Part shown: positions 53,201 to 61,700 of the stretch, piece by piece
Position numbering within the stretch: position 1 is the stretch's first letter
How the letters are laid out: every line of letters begins with the position of its first letter
Source: Micromonospora thermarum
GTDB lineage: Bacteria > Actinomycetota > Actinomycetes > Mycobacteriales > Micromonosporaceae
NCBI RefSeq assembly: GCF_012034245.1
Contig: NZ_JAATEO010000006.1
Location: 124,001 to 188,000, forward strand
Length of the DNA: 64,000 bases
Reading direction: 5' to 3'
Made by a program: the position numbers and the translations under genes
Notes under the pieces: generated by a model
The model's input: the letters and a program-made list of their open reading frames with translations, nothing else
What the model was told of the DNA's origin: nothing
The model's database searches: none

Positions 53201-56200
53201 GAGCCCTCGCAGATCGGCGTCCTCGACGGGTCGCGGTGCCGGGGAGTCCGGCGCCGCGGTGGGCGAGTCTGAGGTGAGGAAGTCCGGCACCCACGCCCGC
53301 ACCGATCCCGGCTGGGCGTTCGGCGTCTCCGCTCCGGTCACCGGGTCACGGTTCTCGTAGCGCCAGAAGGGGTCGTTGTCACCGACGCGGTACATCTCGG
53401 CGGTGAGTCGGAACCGACGCCGGAACACCTGGGACGGTTCGTCGCCAGGCCCGATGGTGACGACCTCACGGCCGAGGCTCGCCCCGGAGGTCCGCTCCGA
53501 CGACACGTGGCGGGTGTGCCGATAGGGGCCGACCGAGACCGGCACGGTGCGAACCGGCGTGCCCTCCCCCAACCCGAGGACGACGACGGGCTGGGGCGGG
53601 TCCACGGCGGCGAAGTCTCTTTCCTGGTGCGTGTGGGTCAGCTCGTTACTGGCCTCCACCGCGTTCCACACTGTGAGGTCGGTGGTAGTCCCCTCATGGC
53701 CGACGGCTTCCCCGGACACCGTCCAGCGCACGAGCACCCGGTTGGCCCCCGTGGCGGTCGACCGGTCGAACGCGACCCACAGCCCCTCGCTTTCAAGTTC
53801 GTCCCAGTTCGCCATCCGGAAGTCGTCCGAGGTCACCGTCAGCAGGTTCACGAAATTGCGTACCTGCTGGTGGTTCGTGTCGCCGAGCGCGCCGCCGGTC
53901 ACGGCGGACAGAAGTCCGGTACCCGTCGGCAGGAAGCCCTCCTCGGCCAGTCTTCGGCGCACCTCGGCGTCCACGCCGATGTCGTTGCCGTCGGACACCA
54001 ACGGCGACAGGGCGAACTCGTCGAGCGTGGCCAGTCCCATCCCGCCGCCGTGTGCCAGCCAGGCCGGCGCGAACGTGGGTGAATCCCCCGGTGCCGGCGG
54101 GGTGATGGTGGTCGGGACGTATCGCACACGGGCGCCCTCACCAGCCGCGGTCCGCCCGTGCCACGTCGTCGACGGCGCGTTTGCGTCGTCGACTCCAGCG
54201 TCCGCGAGCAGCGTCACGGTCCACTCTATGTCGGACTGGGCGAGCCAGGCGCGCTTCAACCTACCCGGCCGCTCGGGGTCACTGCTCGACTTCCAGCCCT
54301 TGCCCAGGGCCGTGCTGCTACCCGCGTTCAGCAGGTGCCCGCTCGCGGTGCCGCCGGTAACCGCGGTCTGCACGCCGCCCATGGTGTATGTGCCGGGCTC
54401 GATCGTGTCCTCGATCGGGTTGCTGATCATGGCGACGCCCACACCGGCGGTCAGCTCGGTCGCGTTCCACAGCCCGGCGGTACCAGACGTCCGGACCTTG
54501 TTGACGTGAATGCTCTCCATCGAGGTGTTGTCGGTGAGGGTCACGCGCCTTCGGGGCGTTATCGTGGCCCGCAGCCGAAGCACTCCGAGGAAGGTCCCAC
54601 GCCGGTCGTAGAGCGGCTTGGAGATCAAGCCTTGCCGATGCAGTTTGGAGAATCCACCCTTCAGGTTCCGCTCGCTCAGGAAGTCGAGCAGGTGCTTCTG
54701 CGATGTCGCGCTCAGTCGCTCAAGCGGTCGTTCGCCACCCACCCACAGCCTCTGCCGCAACTCCCGTTCGATCGCCCCCGGGTCGTCCAGCCCGTCCAGC
54801 AGGATCTGAGGGGAACGCACCGATCCCTCGGACTCCTCCAAGTCGACGACCGCGCCCCGCGGGCGAGCCAGATGCTCCGGGAACCACAGGGTCAACGTGT
54901 TCGGGTCCGGTAGTGGAGGCCGTGACGTGACCGCCGGTCGCACCACGTCCGGATGCACCGAGGTGACCTGGACCCTCCAGGTCACCTTGTAGGTGTGGGG
55001 GTGGTGGGGTTCGCGGGTGCGCATCACGTAGCCGTGCCCGACGCCCTGTTCGACGGTCGCCGACCGCCGGAACTCGTTCACCGTGAATCGCGCACCACCG
55101 AATGGGGCGACCACCCGCAACCACGGAAGATCCCCCATCCCGCGAGTCTGCCGGTAGAACAGCGGCAGATTCCGGACGTTGTGCGTACTGTGGTCGTCGT
55201 TGACGGCCTCGTTGTACGCCGCCTTCACCTCGCCCTCCACGTTGTCCAGCCGCAGCCCGTCCGCCGGCACCGTCGGCGCGGCGGGCTGGTCGTCCGGACG
55301 GGACAGCTCGGCCCACAGGGTCAGCCGCAGGGCTTGCCCGTCGTCGCCCACGATGTGGGCGCTCCCGCTGTCGGTCACCAGGGTCGGCAGATCGGAGGTG
55401 AGCGCCTCTCCGGTGAGCAGCTCGTCGATCTCCCGCAAGATCTGTTCACGGACGTCAACGGCGGGAGGGTGGTCACCCCAGTGGTCGTCGACGAGCTGGC
55501 GTACCTCGTTGCGTAGGGTGTCGGGTACGATGGTCGACCGCTGCATGCTGGCCCCGAGGTGCAGCAAGCCGTTTCGGGGATCCGTCAGGTCGGCTTGCGC
55601 CTCCCGGCGGGCCTGCCACCGCTGGACCACCGTGTGCTGCCCGTCGACGCGCCGCTGTGCGTCGTTCCACGCCGCCTCGGCCAGCGCCTGATGCTCTGCC
55701 CGCTCCGCCGCGGTCTCCCGTGCGGCGGCCGCCGGCCCGGCGAGCGCATCCACGCGGATACGCGCATCGTCCCGCTGGCTGGTCACCGTCCCGATCCGTT
55801 CCCGAATCCCCTCCAGCGCGGCCGTTGCCTGGCTGTGGTCGCGCTCAAGCCGGCCGGCTGTCTCGGTCAGCCGGTCCAGCGCATCCGCCTGCCCACGAAC
55901 CTTCTCCTGCGCCTCGGTGAGCCGTTCTCGCAGCGCCTGCGCCGCCCGGGCCCGTTCATCCGCCCGCCGCACCAGCTCAGCGCGGTCCGGTACGCCCCGC
56001 TCCCCCTCCCCCGCAGGCCCCCGGTCGAACAGCTCCAGCGCCTCCCGGGCGGCCGTCGCCTCCTGTTCCGCCTTGTTCGCCGCTTCCGCTGTTCGTTCCG
56101 CGTGCTGTTTCGCGATGGCGAGGTCGGTCGCGACGACGCCGGCTCCGTCCCGGGCAACGACCAACTCATCAGCCAGCCGCTTCACCTCGGCAGCCTGCTC

Positions 56201-58081
56201 ACTCAGCGTCGACTCAAGGCCCCCCAGCTCCCCGTTGAGCGCAGCGACCGTTCGTCGGACATCGTCCAGCTCCCCCTCAAGGCGGCGCCTCTGTTCCTCC
56301 GCCTCACCGTGCAACCGCTCCGCCTCGTTCCGCCGCCCCTGCGCATCGTCGAACCCGCGCCGCAGATCGCCCAGGACCCGATCCGCTGCCCGCCACCGGT
56401 CGAACGCCTGCGCCGACGTCAGCTCCAGCTCCGGATCCGGCATGGTCCCCGGCGCTGCCGACTGGGTGTCGCCGAGTCGGCCGACCACACCCTCCGCACC
56501 GGAGCCGAGGTGGACACCCACGTCAGGGCCGTCGACGTCCACCGCGCTGATTCCGTCGAAGGGACGCACGACCTCGTCCCCGACCTCGTCGTTGACGACA
56601 TCCCACGCCTCCCGGTCGAGCGGCGTCAGCAACTGCCACGACCGGCCTTCCACCGTCACCACATCGCCCCGCCGTCCCCGGGAGCCGACATACAGGTCGT
56701 CAACCGCGGCGAGAACATCACCGACAGCCGTGCCGCCCGCCTGGGCCACCCGGGCATCGAGCACACGCTGCGCGAACCCGTCCGACACCGCGCCCGCGCG
56801 GCAGGACAGCAACGCCAACGGAGCAGAATCCGGAACGACGTCGGCGACGATCGCCATCAACGTCGCGACGTCAACCAGGACCGATCGTTCCCGCCCATCG
56901 GAATCACGAACCGGCACCCGGGCGTAGCTGGCCTCATGCCGCACCACGAGCGCGGCGAACTCCCCCGGCGGCAGAACCCGTTGCGACCTCAGCGCCGCCC
57001 GGTCCGCCTCGGGCAGGAGAATCACCTCACGCCGACCATCGGTGGCCTGCCGCGACCCCACGACGACCTCGGCGCCGTCCGCCGTCCACCGCCCGGTCAC
57101 CGGATCCTTCGTCGCGGTGACGACGGCCCCCGGTGCCGCCGGTTCGGACACGAGGGCGTCCGTCAGGTGCAGCTCGGCCTGCGGGTGCGTGCGGTCCGTG
57201 TGGATGAGTTCGGCGCTGTCCCGGTACGGTTGCCCGCTTCCGCGATCGGTCGCCGATCCAGGTGCGACGGCCTCCGGTGCGACCGCCGAGAGCGTGGCCG
57301 GGTCCAGCACGGAACGGATCGGGTCGTACCCGGCCGGTCGCCCGCCGACCCAGTGCGGGACGAGCGTCATCCTGAGCTGCGCCGGGATGCGTACGAGGAA
57401 CTCGGCCGCCCGGTCGACGACGTCGGACGGCGCCGCCGTGCGGGAGTTGTCCACCACAAGGACCGGCGACGACCCAGCCGGCTGCTCATCCAGCCGGACA
57501 GCGTCGCTGGCGGATGCGGCGGCCGGCCGGATCACCAGGCCCCGGCGGAACTCCTCGACCACCCAGTCATCGGTGAGCCGGTAGGTTCCCGCGGCAACGC
57601 CCGGACCCAACCCGAACGGCCCCTCGGGACGGCTACCGGCCCGCCTACCCGGCAGAATCCGTACGCTGGACGCGAACGGCAACAGCGTCGGCCGGCCCAC
57701 CTCGTCCACGAACTCCAACCGCCTGGAACGGAAATCCTCGATCCCACGCACCGGCACCTGAACCGACACCGCACGCTCGTCCGCCGCAGCTTCCAGCTCT
57801 TCGATCGGCGGCACGGTCTGCACTGCGCCCAGGTCGAGCACCACACGATCGACCACCGCACGTGGCAGGTGGGCCAGGTACCGACCCAACATGTCGGAAT
57901 CGAGGACACCCTCACCAAGCACGATCCGGATCGGGCTTCGACTCTCACCGAGCGCGTACCTCAGCACCTCCTCGCCATCGTTCATCTCGCGGAGTGTCAG
58001 CACCCCACCCTCGGCCGTCGGAAGAGCGAGCCACTCCCAACAGTGCGTCCACGCAGGGGGGGCGGTGGTACGGATGGACAT
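48836..58081 (-). CDS. Giant multidomain protein A (3081 aa), polymorphic-toxin-like
   Basis: ATG 58081 has AAGGAGG 8 nt upstream. N-terminal ~1-500 includes a caspase/CHAT-like block with H382 (VVRHEASYARV) and C427 (ALLSCRAGAV). Residues ~547-830 form a long heptad-rich coiled coil (AEEQRRRLEGELDDVRRTVA and onward). From ~830 to ~2530 the protein is beta-rich, with at least three similar Gly-rich cassettes. A charged linker (~2530-2620) leads to a C-terminal module (~2620-3081) shared with giant protein B. Only four cysteines exist: C14, C427, C3032 and C3080, the last two in the shared module. No signal peptide or toxin fold is recognised. It resembles large actinobacterial surface/effector proteins sometimes annotated lonely-Cys. 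Function unknown. Confidence 0.7.
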   Translation of the reverse strand: MSIRTTAPPAWTHCWEWLALPTAEGGVLTLREMNDGEEVLRYALGESRSPIRIVLGEGVLDSDMLGRYLAHLPRAVVDRVVLDLGAVQTVPPIEELEAAADERAVSVQVPVRGIEDFRSRRLEFVDEVGRPTLLPFASSVRILPGRRAGSRPEGPFGLGPGVAAGTYRLTDDWVVEEFRRGLVIRPAAASASDAVRLDEQPAGSSPVLVVDNSRTAAPSDVVDRAAEFLVRIPAQLRMTLVPHWVGGRPAGYDPIRSVLDPATLSAVAPEAVAPGSATDRGSGQPYRDSAELIHTDRTHPQAELHLTDALVSEPAAPGAVVTATKDPVTGRWTADGAEVVVGSRQATDGRREVILLPEADRAALRSQRVLPPGEFAALVVRHEASYARVPVRDSDGRERSVLVDVATLMAIVADVVPDSAPLALLSCRAGAVSDGFAQRVLDARVAQAGGTAVGDVLAAVDDLYVGSRGRRGDVVTVEGRSWQLLTPLDREAWDVVNDEVGDEVVRPFDGISAVDVDGPDVGVHLGSGAEGVVGRLGDTQSAAPGTMPDPELELTSAQAFDRWRAADRVLGDLRRGFDDAQGRRNEAERLHGEAEEQRRRLEGELDDVRRTVAALNGELGGLESTLSEQAAEVKRLADELVVARDGAGVVATDLAIAKQHAERTAEAANKAEQEATAAREALELFDRGPAGEGERGVPDRAELVRRADERARAAQALRERLTEAQEKVRGQADALDRLTETAGRLERDHSQATAALEGIRERIGTVTSQRDDARIRVDALAGPAAAARETAAERAEHQALAEAAWNDAQRRVDGQHTVVQRWQARREAQADLTDPRNGLLHLGASMQRSTIVPDTLRNEVRQLVDDHWGDHPPAVDVREQILREIDELLTGEALTSDLPTLVTDSGSAHIVGDDGQALRLTLWAELSRPDDQPAAPTVPADGLRLDNVEGEVKAAYNEAVNDDHSTHNVRNLPLFYRQTRGMGDLPWLRVVAPFGGARFTVNEFRRSATVEQGVGHGYVMRTREPHHPHTYKVTWRVQVTSVHPDVVRPAVTSRPPLPDPNTLTLWFPEHLARPRGAVVDLEESEGSVRSPQILLDGLDDPGAIERELRQRLWVGGERPLERLSATSQKHLLDFLSERNLKGGFSKLHRQGLISKPLYDRRGTFLGVLRLRATITPRRRVTLTDNTSMESIHVNKVRTSGTAGLWNATELTAGVGVAMISNPIEDTIEPGTYTMGGVQTAVTGGTASGHLLNAGSSTALGKGWKSSSDPERPGRLKRAWLAQSDIEWTVTLLADAGVDDANAPSTTWHGRTAAGEGARVRYVPTTITPPAPGDSPTFAPAWLAHGGGMGLATLDEFALSPLVSDGNDIGVDAEVRRRLAEEGFLPTGTGLLSAVTGGALGDTNHQQVRNFVNLLTVTSDDFRMANWDELESEGLWVAFDRSTATGANRVLVRWTVSGEAVGHEGTTTDLTVWNAVEASNELTHTHQERDFAAVDPPQPVVVLGLGEGTPVRTVPVSVGPYRHTRHVSSERTSGASLGREVVTIGPGDEPSQVFRRRFRLTAEMYRVGDNDPFWRYENRDPVTGAETPNAQPGSVRAWVPDFLTSDSPTAAPDSPAPRPVEDADLRGLQRQGEQRFGPLPGITRAGGSTQLNRAFQEMFQEVFGDAPSRAGKTLSGASPVNEASASAQLRRAFVSPTKLRAEIDEILGGKVYSSDDLFEDGAASGREGSLTLRFYPSEVQYQQSRRGNLPDFYHEDSTTTASGVTRAQAVGRGHLGALGVGLPFSIAGPWRLGVPAALWGSRMRSAIGAESNTSLKQNIPTYNGPVHTLRMSGTYVARLVGADRNLAGNIVEAGGGNRSRMASRAVDVPDTIEAHVDFRELFDVWRAMQRAGSPIRGLPEQVERDLQARLRQVEEDERVARAIAGHTALVPPPTGPDVRYPPRRIVERLGLGDATVRNVKETGPAGGLYELAMTAVEKAVPGATRPGSNTYLPGLHQQLTVLVSRGMLRTAAARYFSTGEDPEPAVAWVPFVTTQHGGAIMGRIVLKAAPAVGYQATPGSSQALRSIFGRPSGNAGMEDHEQAGHGTKRGDGVVWSGGIRAGVGYTRSGMQLSLRSPAAFADLSAARRSARNSGDRHDRKNVVKSSGAMVPFDIPMRFTIEVLTRPMEASPRNAVGPLAVEAVVGAVGTVASWLGWNRPHQPPTFADVVATVEVPEGDTSPRPLLAEPPAWYRRPSRFHADSRTEPAVTGAPGRFTERDVMAWQRPDDQTLGGLPPESKLSWINDEGELATLAKQTLPGIASSFTGSSEIDEYFVGVTGLTNLQAAFEPAGARRTFTGTGWTGLTTIEADLTVKVIGMTGWKPSTDRMVGGDGAAEEFVVGAHTNPIVEHHRSSAGAASISGGSEGHVTATAAPGLYSLIDDAVVAKGLKNAPGNLRLGQLNAFAVTVGPGEAAGTSAASKNADSRAVRLPHSPGGSASGQPAGLVYSYVLLEITGTTRWRYRPSSTWRVGESKRRRLAVVVEARLPQSGARQGVGELADPPDRPTGEAGRRERGQVEAAAARHDLRERERTATVTDRDAGTTRADGLTGRTVTDGRLDDSDVRAAGPHGALAGPVEAPVVAWNLVLPPGVASHGDVRVVAGAGNDERLRMLPRVAEVARDVGAPVVLVDVGGDAAGRSDVLRTLNALLERYRWRRERPVVISTSGAPQDVIGVVGRQGVALVYRAAGQAAGDGLAALNNVWVVRGPDGVLEWFGDNLTSALLNTAAGKAQPVSEVPPTELADWLAAEDWVESRRLLDEHGGVLAGGESRAALRDMLTRSDDRALTAREIVLDLAQSEPVDLAEFTGDELARLVLGVRDRLSPSVVDRLADSDLGGPVAGVLASVTERDLVKADKDGLARLAKGLLTMLAGGVFTKPAGEGVFAEVDEGRFAELTGRADAAGSFLLSMTDLVYAYLMHPRAGHRVGDLFAPLLAGRAAPVAQIVSLLQATSSGTADDAAAAILSAVGQVGGRLWTGDELTQAIADRLREIKDCLNGADRMEWVGRLDSVRERLSVDASRSEQERADYEAALNEIIRIVVDCA

Positions 58082-58094
58082 GGTCGGTACCTCC

Positions 58095-58292
58095 TTAGCC
58101 TGCCGGGCCGGCCCGTCCCACAACGGCCGCCGACCGGCCGAATGCCGCCGTCAGCCGGGCCGTCGCCATCACGGCGTCCCACGGCCCGCCGGCACCGGGG
58201 TGTCGAGCGCCAGGCATCGACAGGTCCTCTTTCGACCGAGCTGCCGACCGCGCCGGTACGCCATGTACGGACACCAATGAGGATTCGTTCAT
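58095..58292 (-). CDS. 65-aa ORF between the giant genes
   Basis: ATG 58292 has AGGA 7 nt upstream (CAGGAAAAACATATG). It encodes MNESSLVSVHGVPARSAARS, then KEDLSMPGARHPGAGGPWDA and a hydrophobic-basic tail (VMATARLTAAFGRSAAVVGR). No family is recognised, with no Cys and no clear signal peptide. Its stop lies 13 nt before the start of giant gene A, whose own RBS is inside that gap, so it would be first in the A transcript. It could be a leader peptide, a small partner of A or chance. In such GC-rich DNA a 65-codon ORF alone is weak evidence; RBS and spacing raise it. Confidence 0.4.
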   Translation of the reverse strand: MNESSLVSVHGVPARSAARSKEDLSMPGARHPGAGGPWDAVMATARLTAAFGRSAAVVGRAGPAG

Positions 58293-58729
58293 ATGTTTTT
58301 CCTGCGTTACGTGGCTGCTTCCGTTGTGCTACGGATGTCTCGCGCGCCGGCATGGCGGCGATCGAGGTGAGGCCCGCCGGGTGCCGGCGTCGGACCCGTA
58401 CAGGTGGGGCGTCGCGGCGAGCCACCCGACGCAGGGTGAGAGGCGTTGTCGCGGTACCTGCCGTCGATGGTCACGGGCGGGCGACCGCATGCCGACGGCC
58501 GTAGGTTCCCGCCGGCAGCCAGATCACCCGGTCTGGGCACATCTCCCGGGGTGAGGTTCGGCGCGGCCCCGCCAGTATTCATCCGGCCTTGAGGCGCACG
58601 ATCGACTCAGGGCCGGTGTCGAAGTCCTCGGTCGGGCCGAGGCGGAGCCCAGGCGGCGTCCGGCAAGGCGGGGTCTCGTCCGGGATACCAGTGTTACCGG
58701 CCAGGCCGGTGGGGCTTTCACTGGTGGTG
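58293..58729. other. Region upstream of giant gene A
   Basis: About 435 bp downstream of the terminator of giant gene B and upstream of the 65-aa ORF. No gene is supported. A promoter for the A transcript must lie here. An AT-richer stretch (58286-58325, CATATGTTTTTCCTGCGTTACG) just upstream of the ORF start stands out in otherwise GC-rich DNA. Confidence 0.45.
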
Positions 58730-58765
58730 GGCTCGGTGCCGCGCCGGGGAGCGCGGCACCGAGCC
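58730..58765 (-). terminator. Terminator after giant gene B
   Basis: GGCTCGGTGCCGCGC and GCGCGGCACCGAGCC form a perfect 15-bp stem with a 6-nt loop, 20 bp after the stop of gene B in its direction of transcription. It separates B from the small ORF and A. Confidence 0.88.
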
Positions 58766-58785
58766 GGTCTTGGCCGGTGGGCGAA

Positions 58786-61700
58786 TCAGCAGTCCAGAGC
58801 GGTTGTGGTGATCTGCTTGATGGCATCGTCCCTGCTCTGCCGATCCGGCTGGTCGGGTAGCTGATCGCGCAGGCGGTCCAGACGGCGCAGCCACTCCACC
58901 CGGTCGGTACCGTCGAGACAGTCCTTGATCTGCTCCTTCAACTCCCCGGTGATCTGCTTCTTCATCTCCTCGGTCGTCCAGGACTGACCACTGAGCACCC
59001 GGTCGACCGCGTCGAGGATCGCGGCCGCCCCATCATCGGCCTTGCCCAGACTGGTGGTCGACACCAGACGCGTCAGGTGCTTGACCGCGACAGGATGCCC
59101 GGCCAGCAGCGGCGCGAAGATGAGACCGGCGCGACGCACACCATCCGGCTGCATCAGATACGCGTACACAAGATCGACCATCGTCAAGGTGGTCGACCGC
59201 CCGTCCCCCTCCGGTTGGTCGAGCGTAGCGACCAACTCGTTGAACCTTTCCTCGTCCACCCCGTTCAGGACGCCCTGCCCGTCCGACCTGGTGAACACCC
59301 CCGCGGCCAACATGGCGAGCAGATCCCGGGCCATCCCCGCCAGAGCACGATGGTCCAACGCCTTCACCTGCTCGTCACTCATCTTCGCGAGCTCACGCCC
59401 GACCGGCCAGGAACGCCTCCCGGCAGCCCGAACGAGCACATCGTCCGCGAGCCGGTCGAGCACACCCGTGGCCAGCTTCGCCAGGTCAACGCTGGCCATC
59501 CCGGCCAGGTCGATCTCCTCCACCCCCGCCGGGGCGTTACTCGGCAACGCCACATCCAGGATGGCATCATGCGCCGCCAACCCACGATCCACCGCCACCA
59601 ACCGATCCCCCGCCACAAACCCACGATCCCCCGCCACCAACCCACGATCCCTCGCCGACCGCGCCACGATGTCCCGCAGCGCGTTGCGGGACCACCGTTC
59701 GGAAAGAATCTCCGCGTGCGTCATGAGCAGACGCCGCGACTCAACCAACGCCTCCAGCGTCACATCGCCGCCCGGCTCCGCCCAATCCCCAGCAGACAAC
59801 CACTCGACCAACTCAACCGGCGGCACATCACGCACCGGCCGCGCCCTACCCCCGGCCCAGTCCAACCCCTCCGCACTCAGCGTGTCCCCGACCTGCCGCA
59901 CCACCCCATCCGGATCACGCACCACCCACACATTGTTCAACGCGGCCAGCCCACCACCGGCCGTCGCCGCCGCCTCATGCACCAACACCACGCCCTGGCC
60001 ATCCACCACGGCGGTCAACTCCACCGATGCGCCGCTGGTCGACACCACCACCGGCCGCTCACGCCGCCACCGGTACCGCTCCAACAACGCGTTCAACGTC
60101 CGCAACGCCCTGGCCCGACCCTCCGAACTCCGGCCAACATCCACCACCACCACCGGCACACCAACACCCGGCACCCGGCCACCAACGGGATCACCAGAAC
60201 CATCCCCGACCACCCCGCCAACCCTGCGCAGCACCGCGCCCGAATCAACACCCGACGCAAGGACCCCCAGGGCATCACCAACGGCCTTCACCCCATCGGG
60301 CAGAACCAGTTCCCACGCCACCGGCGGCGGCGGTTGCAGCAGAGCCTCGTCGGCAGCCTGTTCTGGCACGAACGACTCAAGCAGGTGCGCGGTCGTCGGC
60401 AGGAACAGCAGGTTCAACGGCTGGTCGACCGGAACCGACGCCAGCGCCCCGGTCGCACTGTTGATGAAGCTCACCCCGTCAACGGTGCTGACAACGTTGA
60501 GGATCCCGGCGATCGGCTTGCCGTCGCGCATCGCCACGATGCCCCGGACGCCCGGCTCGGCCGCCAGCCGCCCGGCCAGCGCGCCCAGGGTCTGCGCCCG
60601 CTGTCCCCGCTGGTCCACGAACCGCCCGAATTCCCGGCCCGGATACCGCGCCGTCAGATCACTGAGGCTCTCCGCCCGCTTATCGATCAGCTCCCCGGTG
60701 AAGGTCTGCACCTTGGCCGACAGATCCGGGCGGTATGCGGCGGCATGCTCGCGCGTGGCGAGCAACGTGTCGACCTCTGCGGCATTCTCGAGAACGTACA
60801 GGTGACGGAGGGGACTGGTGTACCCCCCGTCATCGTTCCAACCGGCCCGCCCATGAACGGCGACAGGTATGTTCGGCCACTGTCGAGCGACGAAGAGCCG
60901 ACCGTCGGCTTCCGCATCCGTGCGCTGGTGCATCACCCGCACCGACCGACCCTCCACATCACGGCGCCGTGTTACCACCGCCGCCAACAGCGCGTCGTCC
61001 AGCGCCGACGCCGCCGCCTCCGTGTCCTCCCCCAACGACTTCAGATACGCCAGCTTGACCGCGGCCTGCCGGACCTGCTGCGAGAGTCCAACGAGCGGCA
61101 TCCACAGCTCGGCGGCGGTCGCGGCAACGCCCGGGACCTCGCGGGCCGCGATGCCGAACTGCTCGCGGTCCCGGAGTAGTTCGAGCGCCCCCCGCAGCAG
61201 GTCACGCTCCGGGCGGTACCAGTCCAGCATCTGCTTGGCGAGTTCCGTGGCCAGCGGCTCGACCTGGGCGAAGCGTCCGCCGTCTGCGTTCAGTCGCGGC
61301 AACGACAACTGTGCCTGGCGGTACAGCGTCATCGGATCAGTGCTCAGCCTCGACGCGAGTGCGAACAACCCCGAATCCTCGACCTCAGCAAACTCTGCTG
61401 CTAATTCGACGTTCGGCACCACGCCGATCCGGAGGCTGAACGTGGTCACCCACTCTTCGCTGAGCCTCAGCTGCAGTGCTTGTTTCCGGGCGAGTTCGCG
61501 CATGTTGAGAGACTTGGCGAGCTCGTCGATGACGAACCAGACATCCGCTTTGCTCGTGTTCGGAGTCAGGAGCACGTCCGGATCGACGCGGAGCGTCTCG
61601 GTCCACCACCGCTTGAGGTGATCACGCAGGTCATCATCGTGCTCGACCTCCGCCCGGCGCAGCCCATGGTCGCGCATGACGGCCTCGACCTCGCGGAGGG

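Noticed and set aside
55559..58504. 981-codon plus-strand ORF antisense to giant gene A
   Set aside because: Pro/Arg-rich shadow of a GC-rich gene; no domain, and the minus frame has a strong RBS, coiled coil and conserved module.
59572..59660. CRISPR-like array
   Set aside because: Units are contiguous, lack spacers and keep a coding frame; it is a coding tandem repeat.
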